A program made the translations under genes and the position numbers. DNA of 64,000 bases from Scleromitrula shiraiana. Lineage: Eukaryota > Ascomycota > Leotiomycetes > Helotiales > Sclerotiniaceae. Positions 49,483-61,351 of the stretch are shown one piece after another (the stretch's first letter is position 1; each line of letters opens with the position of its first letter). Where the stretch lies: positions 124,001 through 188,000 of the forward strand of contig JABELC010000015.1 of NCBI GenBank assembly GCA_028455995.1, written 5' to 3'. Under the pieces are notes generated by a model. That model made no database searches and was not told the DNA's origin. It worked only from the letters and a program-made list of their open reading frames with translations.

Positions 49483-49952
49483 GCTTTTTTTTTATGAAGT
49501 TCGTTTGTATGGATGGATATGTGTATGTATATATATAGGGGCGATTATTTGACACGGTCAAATTGCGCATGGGATATCGTATGGCATCGTACGGTATGGC
49601 ATGGTTTTCTATCTAGATTGTATATATGTATCAAGTTTTATGCTCATCTATGCGTGCGTCCACTATTCCACTCATTGTATTGTATTGTATTTTGTTTCGT
49701 TTTATGTTTGCTCGCTATCTATATCCCATACCGCGATATCCATGATGTAAAACCAAGAACCAATATCAACAAACACTTACACTTACACTTACACTTATTT
49801 TTCAATTCATTAATGTCGCGACAGTCTCAATTCTATTCATCATAATAACATGGTAGAAAGAATCAAAACACTAGGATTGATTGATGGATGGGTGGGTGGA
49901 TGGGTAATCTTTCCATATATATCTATAGAATCACCATATTCCAATCCTCACC

Positions 49953-49985
<33 letters not shown>

Positions 49986-51694
49986 CTATCCTCAGCACCA
50001 TCCATCCATCCATCCCCATCACCCACTATCTGCTAGCTAGATATATCCACCAGGCACCAGGGGCTAGAACATCCATGTAGATATTCTATTCTGTGATCTC
50101 TCTGTTCGTCGGAATGTTCCACGTCGTTGTGGTCGCTTTCATCTCGGGGCTCTCGCTGTTCGGGGAGACCGAGGTTGATGGGCGGGCGGGTTGGTTGGGT
50201 TTGGGGGGGGGGTTTTTTTTTAATTGATTGATTGATTGTTGGGATGGGATGGGATGGCATAGGATGGGACGAAATAATTTTCCTGGAGACTCGAGGGATT
50301 TTTTTTTTTTTTTTTTTTTTTGAATGAAGGAGCGGGGAGCGACAGGTTGGTGTTGATTTATTATTGAGGGGGAATGGGGGTAGGGGATTATATGTTGAGA
50401 ATTCCTATGCTATGTTCAACATGTAAATAAATAGATTCCTTCACGATATCGAGGAAATAAATACCTTCAAGTCGGCTATTACATTACATGGTATATAGAT
50501 AGATTCTTTGATCCTTTTATCCGAGCTCCTGGATTCTGGGACCTCGATATTGATAAGGTGGAGGGATTTTCAAATATTGCGCTGTTAGCTGACTTTTTGA
50601 TATCTAGTTTATATATCTATGAGGTTGATCTCTTGATATTGGGGCTTTGAAAAATTGCTTTTTGTTCTTTTTGTTCTTTTTGTTCTTTTTGTTTTTTTTG
50701 TTCTTTTTGTTCTTTTTGTTCTTTTTGTTCTTTTTGTTCTTTTTGTTCTTTTTGTTCTTTTTGTTGTGGTTTTTTCTTGATGTTTTGAGAGAGATAGATC
50801 AATCTCAGAATACTCGTGTCGTAGGCCCGGATGAGGGCTAGAACCGTAGTGTTCGATATTAGAGAATGATATTGGAAAAAACCTTTGAGTTCTATTAAGT
50901 TCTATGATAACATTCTTGGTTCTTGATACCTAATTCATATATCAAAAACATCACTTGATCGACACTTAATGATTCCTTTCTGTCAAATCTGATAACCTTA
51001 GAAATGTTCTCCGTGGAGATCACTCTGGAGCTATTATGGCACCATAAGCACGTGGAATGTTATGACGAATTTGAACGAGGTAATCTTTTGGTCAAGATAG
51101 CTTGTATATATCCGTGAACCACAGATGAATATTATCGGATAGAGTCTTCTTAGGAACAATTTATATGTTTACCAAGTTCCAACCCCGTGTTGATAGACCC
51201 AAGGCACTTTTAGATAAAGTTACTTCGTAGGAGATTAGTATCTCATATATATGTTCTGCTTCCAAGATTTCTAATCACAATTCTAGCATCTTCAAGTTCC
51301 ATCACAGTAAATAAGATTCATATTTACGTCTCAAGACTACTCATACTACCTATCGGTGACTTACAAGAATTACTCATAGTCAATCTTTGATGTTGATGGG
51401 TGTTGGAGTTCCCATCTAATATCAACCTCTTCACAATAGATTCTCCTAATTGCTTAATTCTATCTAATCATTCACCTTGATATCTAAATTCCGGCTTCCA
51501 GAACAATCCGTATCAGACGATATTTCATCCCAGTGACCGATTATAGATAAAAAGATTACTTGAATACATAGAATGCTATTCACTGAAAAAGAGGAGAAAA
51601 TCCATACAATCTAATCTTACCGTAGATATCACTAAGTACCTAAGTAACTTTAGCTTTTAAGACTTAGCTCTTTTTACTATTTATTCTTCCTGTT

Positions 51695-51725
<31 letters not shown>

Positions 51726-51960
51726 CTCTTAGAAACAACTTCCTTTCTTCCTACAAATTGCGAATAAGTTCTTCTTCGCATTCTTCTCTTTTCTTCCAAC
51801 ATCCAGCATTGACCTTTTGTCAAACTGTGTTAGACAACAGCAAAAGCAAATCCCTTTTATCCATCTATCTCGGAACGTCTAGTTCTCGACATCAAGAATT
51901 TGCGAAACCCGAGCAAAACAGTGCGTCCAATAGCAGATCAACATTTCCAAAACCTTCAAG
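49483..51960. other. Intergenic region rich in simple repeats
   Basis: Contains (TTACAC)4 at about 49775-49798, (TTTC)n at about 49955-49985, a T23 tract at about 50299-50321, the 9-bp GTTCTTTTT array and (CTT)n at about 51700-51727. The right end is the pyrimidine-rich leader of the Q-rich gene. No supported gene. Confidence 0.6.
50655..50766. repeat. (GTTCTTTTT)n 9-bp minisatellite
   Basis: About twelve copies of the nonamer GTTCTTTTT, one carrying a C-to-T change. Because the unit is a multiple of three it stays open in all frames: Leu/Phe repeats forward and KEQ repeats on the other strand. These short frames are not credible genes. Confidence 0.95.
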
Positions 51961-53295
51961 ATGGCCGAACAATTACCCTGGAATACCGCATTCCAGAGTC
52001 CTCCACAGCAATTTCAACCACAGCAGCAGGATAGCGCTGCTATTCCTCCTCAACCTACTGCTCTCTTCTGCTGTGGTCAATGTCAGCGCTCTTTACCTCA
52101 ATCCGGTGCCATCCATGCCTACACAACTCGCTTGATGTTTTTCTTGGAGTACATTTCACACCCGACTATCGCTACTTACACTGAGCCTCCCCATGTGCAA
52201 TATCCTGGAGGCTATTTTGATACGCCACCTCAGAGTTTTCCTAAGCCGCCTACTCCTAGCCAGAATCAGAGTCAGGGCCAAAGTCAAAGTCAAAATCAAG
52301 GCCAAGCTCAAGGTCAGAACTTTGGTGGTAGTAATGATAATAGTGGTAGTTCGGTGGCCAGTAGCTCTATTGCTGGTGGCTCTATGGTCGGTGCGACGAG
52401 AAACAATCAAATACAACCCACATATACCGCGCAGAGCTTAAATGCCAATGCCACGTCTTTTACAAACACTCGAAGTAATTACCAGTTTCTTGAGAACCAG
52501 GGACAAGTTCAGACGCAGGGTCAGGGACAAGGTCAAATGCAGATGCAGATGCAGATGCAGAATCAAATGCAAAATCCAATGCAAATGCAAAGCTTCCAGG
52601 CTTTCCAAGATGCCATGAACAATCATAGATACCATCCCGCCGCACCCCAAAACGCATACTATCAAGCCCCACAGCAGCAACAGAAGCAACAGCAGAAGCA
52701 ACAGCAACAACAACCCGGCCTGCAATCAATGACCTTCCTGATTCCCCCTTTGGTTCCCCTCCCTCTCCCATTATTCACGCCACCAACCCACCAAATCAAC
52801 GTCAAATTCCGCCTCGAACGTTACAAGTCTGTCCCCATGGAAGCCCAAAATCCAATCGCCCTCTTCCCCGCCTACCCCACTCTCTATGGCAACGAATTCC
52901 TTCCCAGCGCACCCCACGGCCCCCTCAGCTACACCCAAGGCCCCCATTCCCAACCGCAAGGCAATAGACCCAACTATCCCCGATCTCAACCCCACCAAAT
53001 CCCCCGCATGCGCGAAGAAATGGAACTAGTCTGGTACTACTGGCCGATCCCCCTTTCAATCCCACCCTGGGTAACCTCGCTCTCGAACACCGATTTTGAG
53101 TTGCTGAGCCCTGATCAGAAGAGAGTTTTAATTCAACATGGCATGAGGGTCATTAATGGGGAGAGATGGGGTTTTGTGATGGATACGACGGAGCGGGAGG
53201 GGCTTTGGCATAAGAGACGTTCGTATAAGGTTTTTACGTGTCCGGTTCATGGGATGAATTGGAAGGTTACGGTTTTTGTTAGGAGGGGGTATTAG
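51961..53295 (+). CDS. Gln-rich low-complexity protein with a conserved-looking C-terminal domain
   Basis: Single exon, 444 aa. The ATG at 51961 has a favourable context (CAAGATGGC). The N-terminus is Gln/Pro-rich with a CCGQC pair at 37-41. Residues 101-120 are Asn/Gln/Ser repeats, 180-210 are GlnGly then (QM)n, and 237-251 are a polyGln/Lys run. Residues 260-345 are Pro-rich. The last roughly 95 residues look folded: EEMELVWYYWPIPLSIPPW, SPDQKRVLIQHGMRVINGER, then WHKRRSYKVFTCPVHGMNWK. No known domain is recognised. A prion-like or transcription-associated role is only a guess from composition. The clean frame through GC-richer DNA supports a real gene. Confidence 0.68.
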   Translation: MAEQLPWNTAFQSPPQQFQPQQQDSAAIPPQPTALFCCGQCQRSLPQSGAIHAYTTRLMFFLEYISHPTIATYTEPPHVQYPGGYFDTPPQSFPKPPTPSQNQSQGQSQSQNQGQAQGQNFGGSNDNSGSSVASSSIAGGSMVGATRNNQIQPTYTAQSLNANATSFTNTRSNYQFLENQGQVQTQGQGQGQMQMQMQMQNQMQNPMQMQSFQAFQDAMNNHRYHPAAPQNAYYQAPQQQQKQQQKQQQQQPGLQSMTFLIPPLVPLPLPLFTPPTHQINVKFRLERYKSVPMEAQNPIALFPAYPTLYGNEFLPSAPHGPLSYTQGPHSQPQGNRPNYPRSQPHQIPRMREEMELVWYYWPIPLSIPPWVTSLSNTDFELLSPDQKRVLIQHGMRVINGERWGFVMDTTEREGLWHKRRSYKVFTCPVHGMNWKVTVFVRRGY

Positions 53296-55131
53296 ATGGG
53301 GGTGTGATGGTGTGGCGATGTGATCCATGGTGTGACTGGCTTTGCTTTCGGGTGGTGTTGGGTTAGGGCGAGCTGTCTACTTTACTTTTGAGCTATTGGG
53401 TAGTATTGTGTGGATGAATAAGTCTTCTCTTCTTGTTGCTGCGGGAGATGCATCACTTGCACTGCTTTACACCATACCTTAATATCTACACCAGTGGATC
53501 TTCATTCTTTCATGTATTATTTCCTTCCAATATCTTTTCCTATCTTTTATTTTCAATTCATTCAAAATTGTGTTTCTTTCCCTAAATTTGTTTCGCCCCC
53601 TTTATGTAATTCGCATCACTCGGCTCCCCCTTTTTGCATTATCTACACGTTTCCCTTATTTATTTACTTTGTGTGTTTCTTTTTTTCTTTGGACAGGACA
53701 AGAGATGCTTTATCTTACTTTTACAAATTGTTTTCTTATTTTTTTCTTTGTTCCATGTTCTGTGGATGGATACAGACATAAACAAAAGGTTGATTGGATA
53801 CACCCACTCACACACATACCGGTACATACAACACGAACTCCAATTCTTCCAAAGTCAGTCAATCAATCTATGATGAACGACCTGACAAAGAACGATACGA
53901 AGCTTTGCTATGCTAGCAAAAGCCCAAGTTTTACTGGCTGAGCTATATCTCTCTATTAAGATGAATGAACAGCATAGATGGATGGGACGAAATGGAATAA
54001 TAGTATGGGGAGGAGATATCATGGATAATCCCTCTTTTTAAAAAAAATTGGATGAAATTGGCAGATTCTACATTTTAAGAACGAACGAGATAGATAAATC
54101 CACGGAGGGTTTTCACATCTTGCATACATACATACATACATCGGCAAGAAAAGCATTCATGGGTATTGGTATGCTGCATTTACATATCATATCATATCAT
54201 ATCATATTATATGCTTTACACGATGAAGCTAATCACGACGGTGATGGTGATGAGAAGAAAGATTCCTTGATTCCACGCAAAATCGTTTTGGTGCCTCCGT
54301 GAGGGATGGGTTTGGTTTTACAATGATTATGAAGGGAAGGGAGTTTGGTTTTTGCTTTTGTTTTTGGCTTCTTGTGGAGCTAATGGTGAGGAATGAATGA
54401 ATGAATGAATGAATAAAATAATGGGATGTATGGATGGATGAATGAATGGATGAATAGATACACAAGTCAATCCAATAGTTACTTCACTTAACTTGTTACG
54501 TTACAATACAATTCCATTCCATTTCATACCATACAAATATAATAATTACCAGAATTATTATGCATATATAACCGTTGCCAGAACCTATTATCAGGTCTAA
54601 CCACCAATAATCACTTGCTCGCAATATCCCACCCTGCTCCAAATTGTTCGTGCTAAACCACAGAATTTTGGTTCGATATGTATGCGGTTGTGTGTAAGAT
54701 AGATAAAGTTGTCACAGAAGAGATGATCATGTGATATCTCTCAGGTGATCAACTGAATGGCACTAATGGTGCTACGCACCACTAGTATCATATTATAGTA
54801 TATATGAGGTAGCGTAGAGAATAGATCAATCAACAGTTCTTTACTATGCACCCTTTTGTGTGACAGTTGTTTTATAAATAGTTCGTGTAACTTGAAAAGT
54901 GCAGCAACGAAGCTATTCAGTCTTCTTAAGGTATAGTATTCTATCATATTACGCCCACACATACTTTAAAAAAACATCTGTGTAAGAGCTAATTGATACC
55001 TCAATAACAAAATCAAATCAATTCCATACAACCTTATTCATATTCATATCACGACCGATCTCATGTTGGCGACCGTATCCCATGTAATGTAACCAAGTGA
55101 CGCTAAAACAATAATTCATCCGCCTCACCTA
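53296..55131. other. Intergenic, no gene seen
   Basis: AT-rich, with short runs of (CATA)n near 54123, (ATATC)n at about 54185-54210 and (GAAT)n at about 54393-54416. The frames at 53494-53941 are hydrophobic by AT/T-richness and carry no motif. Convergent 3' UTRs of its two neighbours should lie here. Confidence 0.5.
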
Positions 55132-56863
55132 TCAAGCCTCTTCAACAGTCTCCACATTCGGTTTATCCGCATCACCCATTCCTGCATGTCCCTTTGTATA
55201 AACAGGAGGATTCTTCTCACCTCCCACCGTACTCTCCACCTGATTCAAACCAAGCTCCTTCTCACCAACCACCGGCTCCAGACCAACCTTCGTCTCCCTC
55301 CTCACATCCATTCTCTCCTTAACCACAAAATTCACATACAACGGATAACAATACGCCAGCACAAACGCCATCATCGGAATCAACATCGCCATATGAAACG
55401 GTTTCTTGCTCCCGCTATTCTTCAGATGCGTCGCCACGGCTCCAGTCATAGGGGGGAACACTGCACCACCCGAGATAGCAGCCACGAGAAGCGCACCCCC
55501 AAGTTTAGTATGGCGGCCTAGACCGCGAAGACCTAGTGTGAAGGTTGTGGCGAAGCACGCGGATTCGAAACAGAGGACTAGTACGAGACAGGCTATGCTT
55601 CCTGTGCCGTGGGATTGGGAGGCCGAGAGCACGAAGAGCCAGGAGAGGAAGAGGTAGATGGCGAGTATGTAGCGGGGCTTGATGGATTTGAATGTCATTA
55701 GACCGCCGGCTACGAAACGGTTGAATGCGTAGAGGCCTTGGGCGGCGGCGAATATGTCGGCCGGGGGGTTGTGAGTGGATGGTGGGTTTGGGGGATGAGG
55801 GGAGGGTGTAGGACTTACAGCTCGTCGATGCGCTTCTGCCTGCTTCTTCGCAGAAATTGACAAAGTAGTTGGCTACTGAGACTGTAACGATTATTAGTAT
55901 GTCGGGTTAAATAAGACGAGTTAAGATAGTATAGTATACATACCTTGTGCACCAATATAACAAAACATACTCCAAACAGCAAGGAACAAATTGTACTGTC
56001 TTCTGAATGGTCCAGGATCATACTCAGCAATCTCCATTTCTTGAGTTCCCATATCCGCATCTGTAATTTCAGGCATAGGAGCCAAATAAAACAGAATAAT
56101 CAACAAGCCGACAAAACAAGCAACACCAAGATACGTCCATTGAACATTCTTAAGGCCCTGGTCATTATCCACCGTAGAAGCAAAGAAAACCCTCGAAGCC
56201 AAAAGCGGCGCAACGAAAGATCCCACCGCCTGAACAGCCTGCGCAAGATTAAGACGAATCTCCGAATATCTCGGCGGGCCACAAATGGACAAGAAAGGAT
56301 CAGCTGCCGTTTCAAGAGTCGATAGTCCGGCACCAACTACAAACATACTACCGCAGAAACCACCAAAGGAATGCTTAACTCCACTTGGCCACATCAAGAG
56401 ACAGCCGACGGCGAGGACGGATAGTCCTGTCATAAATGTTACGCGGAATCCCCATTTTCGAAGCACGTAGCCACTTATTGTTGTGGGACAGAGGGCGTAG
56501 GCACCGAAGTAGGCGGCTGAGAGACCGGAAGCTTTGGAGGCGGTTATGTTGAGAGATTTCTGAAAGTGGGGGTTGAGGACGTCGAGGAGTCCGTAGGCAA
56601 ATCCCCTAGTTTTTAGTTACTTGCTTGGGTGTTACTTCGTATCTATGGGAACAAGTAGACTTACCAGAGGAAGAATAGAATTGTGACTTTTTTGATGGAG
56701 AATCAGTTAGTTGGTTGTTATCATGCAACAAAATGTGTAATTTGAAGAAGTAAAACTTACCCAATAAATTTGGTATGAGCGATTGACGTAATGTCAAATG
56801 TACCGCAGATGTAACAACATCATCCGAAACAGTGATTTTTCTCTTATACAGCCTAAAAGCCAT
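55132..56863 (-). CDS. Fucose-permease-type (FHS) MFS sugar transporter, splice site damaged
   Basis: Exons are 56863-56761, 56686-56665 (a 22-nt microexon), 56605-55944, 55881-55819 and about 55760-55132, 492 aa if fully spliced. FucP-like landmarks are TILFFLWGFAYGLLDVLNPH, ETAADPFLSICGPPRYSEI, LNLAQAVQAVGSFVAPLLAS and GGALLVAAISGGAVFPPMTG, with about 12 membrane segments. These proton symporters import fucose or other sugars. Phase and homology place the exon 4/5 junction at S|DIFAAAQGLYAFNR, but the genome there reads CCCCCCGG|CCGAC. The acceptor AG is GG. The next AG (55738-55737) would delete eight residues but keep the frame. Function therefore depends on cryptic splicing. Everything else is intact. 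Confidence 0.8.
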
Positions 56864-58483
56864 CTTGATACTACTCCACCATCAAGATATGACGATTTGT
56901 ATTCCCAAGATCTAATGAGTCTAAGTAGAATCTGTCAACATGTAGGTTGAGTTGAGTATCACCAGAAGACGAAAGAAGAATGAGATAGAGGCGGAATAAG
57001 TATGCCATCTTTCCAAAATAGCAATTCGCTTTCCTATTAGATACTAAAATTTCCATTAATATACTAGAACTCTGCTCGGTCTAAAGTCGCACGAACATTC
57101 CTAGGTGAAAGACATCTATCCAATGAAGTAGTGATATGTTTGTAAGTTGTAATACAAAAGCTCGTATCCACATTCAATCGATGAGCACGTTCGATATGCA
57201 CCGAAGGAGTGAATGTGGTGGTTTCGCGGGGTACGCTTTCTCGTGGTCTATATTCCTTTGCCATGTGGTGTCATGAGTGGAGATGGTGGATTCTGGGGTA
57301 CAAATGTGGGGTAATTAGATTTACCCCAGCTTTGCAGCTTTCTCTCCGTAATTGTCTCCATCTTCTTGAGTGTCAGTGGTGGATGTGCCAGGTGATATAT
57401 TGATTCCGATCTGCATCATCACGCTCCTTTTCAGGGTTATTTGACCTATAGAATTAGACTGGCCAATTGAATGAAAGAATCCATGTTCAAAGGAAAGATG
57501 CATATTCTTGAAATTCTCCGTATTTACGGCATACATACAGCCTATCGATAGACAAATGAACTATTGAGGTAAATGACGAGGCTACGATTGGTTTGTTTCA
57601 AACTATCAATTTAAATTTGAGCAGCAGGAGTGTAGGAAGTAGATGAGAATCTGGGGTAAGTGGCCTTATCACTCCGTTATACATGGCGACTTTCGAAGAT
57701 AGTTTTTTCCAGATGCAATGAGCTGAAAGTCGATGTGATCAGAACTCATCTTATTTCATTCCAATATAAAAGAGTATCATGTGATGTGATTCAAGTATAT
57801 CATTATGCGATATGATTGGATTGGATTGTACTGCGGGGTTCACAAGGGTTCAGCCAAGAACCAACCCTTGGTTGGTGTCACATCACGACATGTCTCAGAT
57901 ACTCAAAGTTATGAACAGCTCAAGGCAAGTTTTCAAACACTCTGCATCGTCGGTATCAATGCCCACAGCATCACATACCTAAGTGATGTTGTATCGATGA
58001 ATCAATAGCAATCTTTGATTCTCGACAATAAGTTCAGCCTGCAGCGATAGACGTCTAAGGGTGCAAACGTCTCGGCTCCATCAATAGACCAAGGAAACAA
58101 AGTCTCTGGTTGAGAGCTCCTCCAAACTCAATGACCAGATATCTTCCTAAACTTCGAAAAACGAAAATATATCAACCTCAATGAATCAATTAGCAAAGAT
58201 TCCTCCGTGATGGAAAACGAGCCCAATAACCAAAGTTGGTCTTCGGGTTCGGATAAGAAATTATATAAGAGATGATCAGGAAGCCACCAGAATAGTCAAT
58301 GAGATTGAAGAAGAGATACGTTTCGGTACAAAACCACTCATGGCAACTGGTTTCGCCATAAAAGAATTTCCTCTTTTTTCAATCGATCCAATATCTGATC
58401 TGATCCGCTTGCCCGCCCATTTGTGAAAATGCCCTTCTCAAAAAAACCCATCCGCTCACCATCCTTGAATCCAAACGCACGTA

Positions 58484-58922
58484 CTCAAGCAAGAAAAATA
58501 TAAAAGCTAGACAAGACTTGATTGAATATTAAAATAAACGATTTTCAAGTTGGTGATAATTTTAATGTATTTTTAATATTTTTTTATATATAACTTGAAT
58601 ATAAATTTTTAGTATTCAAGTTAGTACTAGTACTATAAAGATCAATTTTAAAAAATTAAAAAATTAAAAAATTAAAAAATTAAAAAATTAAAAAATTAAA
58701 AAATTAAAAAATTAAAAAATTAAAAAATTAAAAAATTAAAAAATTAAGAAATTTTGAATTTATTAATTAAATAATTCTTGATTTAAATGTGTAAATACTA
58801 CATTTTCTTTAAATATCATTTATTAGTAAAATATAAATATTTAAAAATATTGATTTTCAATAATTTTTAATAGTAAATTCAAAATTTTTAAATATCTGGC
58901 TTTCACATTTTTCTCGACTAAG
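58484..58922. mobile_element. Small TA-flanked TIR element (MITE-like)
   Basis: Left end CTCAAGCAAGAAAAATATAA and the reverse complement of the right end (CTTAGTCGAGAAAAATGTGA) align over about 30 bp, with nearly all differences being transitions. TA lies on both sides (58482-58483 and 58923-58924). The 439-bp body is extremely AT-rich, has no ORF and carries an internal AAAAAATT array. The terminal CT(C/T)... after TA resembles the elements at 43.7-45.5 kb. Confidence 0.6.
58645..58750. repeat. (AAAAAATT)n minisatellite
   Basis: About twelve near-perfect 8-bp units within the small TIR element, read directly. Probably a secondary expansion after insertion. Confidence 0.92.
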
Positions 58923-60625
58923 TACCTATTCAAAGCAGAAAGAACCATGCAAGTGAGGGTCCCAGGCATGGATCTCTTGCAATAATAATCCAGGCTCTGT
59001 CACGGTGCACGAACTAGTTACTTCTTCACAAAATCATAAAGATGGAGATTTTGTATGTTCTATTGGATATGTCGATTACCACAGTTTGAACCGACTCCAA
59101 GTTTCTAATCAGACATTCAAATTTCAGCCTGTTTGAGCTATTCTAAATATCTTTACCATCAATTTGGCATGAGAAGATATGTATCTAAACCCTTCTTTTA
59201 GTCCAGCCATTCCCGAAAAATATCCTATCGTTACCCATCATCTCGATATCTACATCTGCACCTTTGAATTCTGGTTGAGACTGAGGTCTTGGTATAGATA
59301 TCACAACCATTTCAGCTGTTAAGATTACCAGAATTCACATGCTTGATGGATTCCAGCCGAGAGTTTCATTCAAAATCTAACGACTATTCGCAACAGCCAG
59401 ATGTGCTTTCCAGGAATGTACTTCACCGTATGAAACACCACTTTGATCTATCAGCATATCTATTTTTCACCAACTACACACTAGTACGATGTAATTCACC
59501 AAGCCGAGAGATCTTCATGATTTGATTTCAACTTTTGGAACTGTTTGGGGAGGGGAAAGATATCTATGATTTCAATTCTACATCTAGAATGTGAGTGTAT
59601 CATAGAACTTGCCACGTATGTTTTTAGGCTTGCAAACGAACAAAAGTTATCTATGTCCGAGTTTCTTTCTCTTTTGGGAAATATTCATATCTTGTTACTT
59701 TCAATAAAGACTAGAGACAAGTTAATTGAGTATCCCACATATTCTCAAGAAAACTCTAAGTTCTACTTCTAAGCATTTAATACTCTCTTGAAACAAAGTT
59801 CTCTATTCCCCCAGTCAATGCCCGGGAACCCTTCATTAATATATCTTTCCATTTTTCCGTTTCCTTGTCGCGGGCCCTTCTACATTTAAAATATCATCTG
59901 TACCATTTGACCCACTTTTCATTTCCAACACAACATCACATAGACCCCGATTTTAATACAATCTCAAGTGGCCCCCAACCCCAACCCCAACGTCAAAAGT
60001 CTCAGCCCTACCCGCACCCCGCTCGCGGTTCCGAACTTATGCCCCACAGCGGGTCGTACCGAGTATTCTGTACTAGTACTAGTACTAGTGCTGGTTAGGG
60101 CTAGGTGTGCTACTATAGCTTGGAATTGTGTGACGACTAATCAATATTTTACTCTCGTTTTCTTGACTTTGGGGGTGCAGTTTATGGGGAGAGGTGGTAT
60201 AGATGTCAGATGTTGAATATTAGGGGTTGGGTGTTGGGGTAGATGATAGCTGGGTGGTCACCCGTGCAAAAAATAATGCAATGATGCTTACAAGTATATC
60301 TGTCCACGAGTAGAAGTCAAGGGCCCAAGTACATCGTTTTCATCCTTATTTTGGTTTTCATTCCTATCTTACACGCAAAATAACATCCAAATAAACTAAA
60401 CTAAATCCATGGGAGAGTGCAACGAAAGCTCAATCGCCAGCGCAAACTAAATACAAAAAAGCCATGCAGGCGATAATTGTGACAACGTAAGTAAGCAAGG
60501 CAGAGTAGATGAGGACCAGTTGATCAGTAGACCAACTGACTGGTTAGACCCACCATCTTATCATCTCCCTCCTTGTAATCAAGCACAAATAACAAAGAAA
60601 GTATCGGATTAAAGCAAACCAGAAA

Positions 60626-61351
60626 TCAAATAAGTAAAACCTTCTGTTCCTCCTCTCCTAATACCCAACCTCCGCCCCACTGTTCCCCCTCCTCCAACAA
60701 GACCCCACATGTGAATTTTCCAGCCCATCCCCATCTATTTCTTTGCGTTACGATTGTGTTAACATCCTCTTTGCCGCTTGTGCTTTCAGAACCGTCTCCA
60801 CCATCGCAGTTCAGATCACAGAACATCCATTTCCAGACATTCCAGTCTTCGCCTGGTTCGCGAGGGGGTCCGATTAGGCGTTGTAAATGGTGAGTAGAGC
60901 CATTCTGGGATTGAATCGAGAGGATTGGGGGAATTGATGGATGATGGGGTGGAGACGGGGAAGGGGACGAGAAGTGAAATTTAGAAACTAGATGAATATG
61001 GGAGGGGCGGAGAAAATGCAGACCGAGTGCTATGTAAAATGGAGGTTAGATCTAACTAGAAGTATGATGAAAAGGGATGAGCCTACAGCAATCTATTTTG
61101 TATAAAGGTGCAGCCAGGACTATACCGCCCGCATCGAGATATCTAATCAAGAGTTTCTGTTTCAAAGTAAGCACTCTCACCTCTGTTAGACTGAGAATAA
61201 TTACCATGTATTCCTCTTGCATTTTGACTACTTCGACAATCAGATCTTCAGATGGATATGTCGTTGCTTCCATGATCGCCGCCTCCATATGTTGGCGGGC
61301 GACCACCAAATAGAGTCTCGTCAACTCTCTTTCTTCGAGAAGAGTTGGCAT
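60626..61351 (-). CDS. Unknown three-exon protein
   Basis: Exons 61351-61205, 61156-61087 and 61029-60626 give 206 aa. Intron 1 (48 nt, GTAATT...AAACAG) is a multiple of three without a stop, so retention adds 16 residues. Intron 2 is GTAGGC...ACATAG. The N-terminus is helical (MPTLLEERELTRLYLVVARQ, then TTYPSEDLIVEVVKMQEEYM, then KLLIRYLDAGGIVLAAPLYK). The middle is Ser/Pro/His-rich. The C-terminal part reads GPPREPGEDWNVWKWMFCDL and RNRWGWAGKFTCGVLLEE, and may be a small Trp-rich fold. Splicing brings three otherwise separate frames into one, which supports a real gene. I do not recognise the family. Confidence 0.6.

Larger units (their letters stand above)
56864..60625. other. 3.8-kb gene-poor region with one small TIR element
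   Basis: Contains the TA-flanked element at 58.5-58.9 kb. A short reverse frame at 57264-57064 (MAKEYRPRESVPRETTTF... ending ATLDRAEF) has fairly protein-like composition but no flanking exons I could join, so it is not called. (ACTAGT)n is at about 60066-60090. No other gene is seen. Confidence 0.5.

Noticed and set aside
50617..50841. KEQ- and LFF-repeat frames on both strands
   Set aside because: Produced by the 9-bp GTTCTTTTT array. No start context and no non-repeat coding part.
57064..57536. Reverse frames MYAVNTENF... and MAKEYRPRESV...ATLDRAEF as a two-exon gene
   Set aside because: Composition is fairly protein-like, but the available GT/AG pairs join them into a stop (TGA before the second frame) and no family is recognised.
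59968..60216. 82-codon forward frame MAPNPNPNVKS...
   Set aside because: No domain, biased by CCCCAA-type and ACTAGT simple sequence, and no splice partners.
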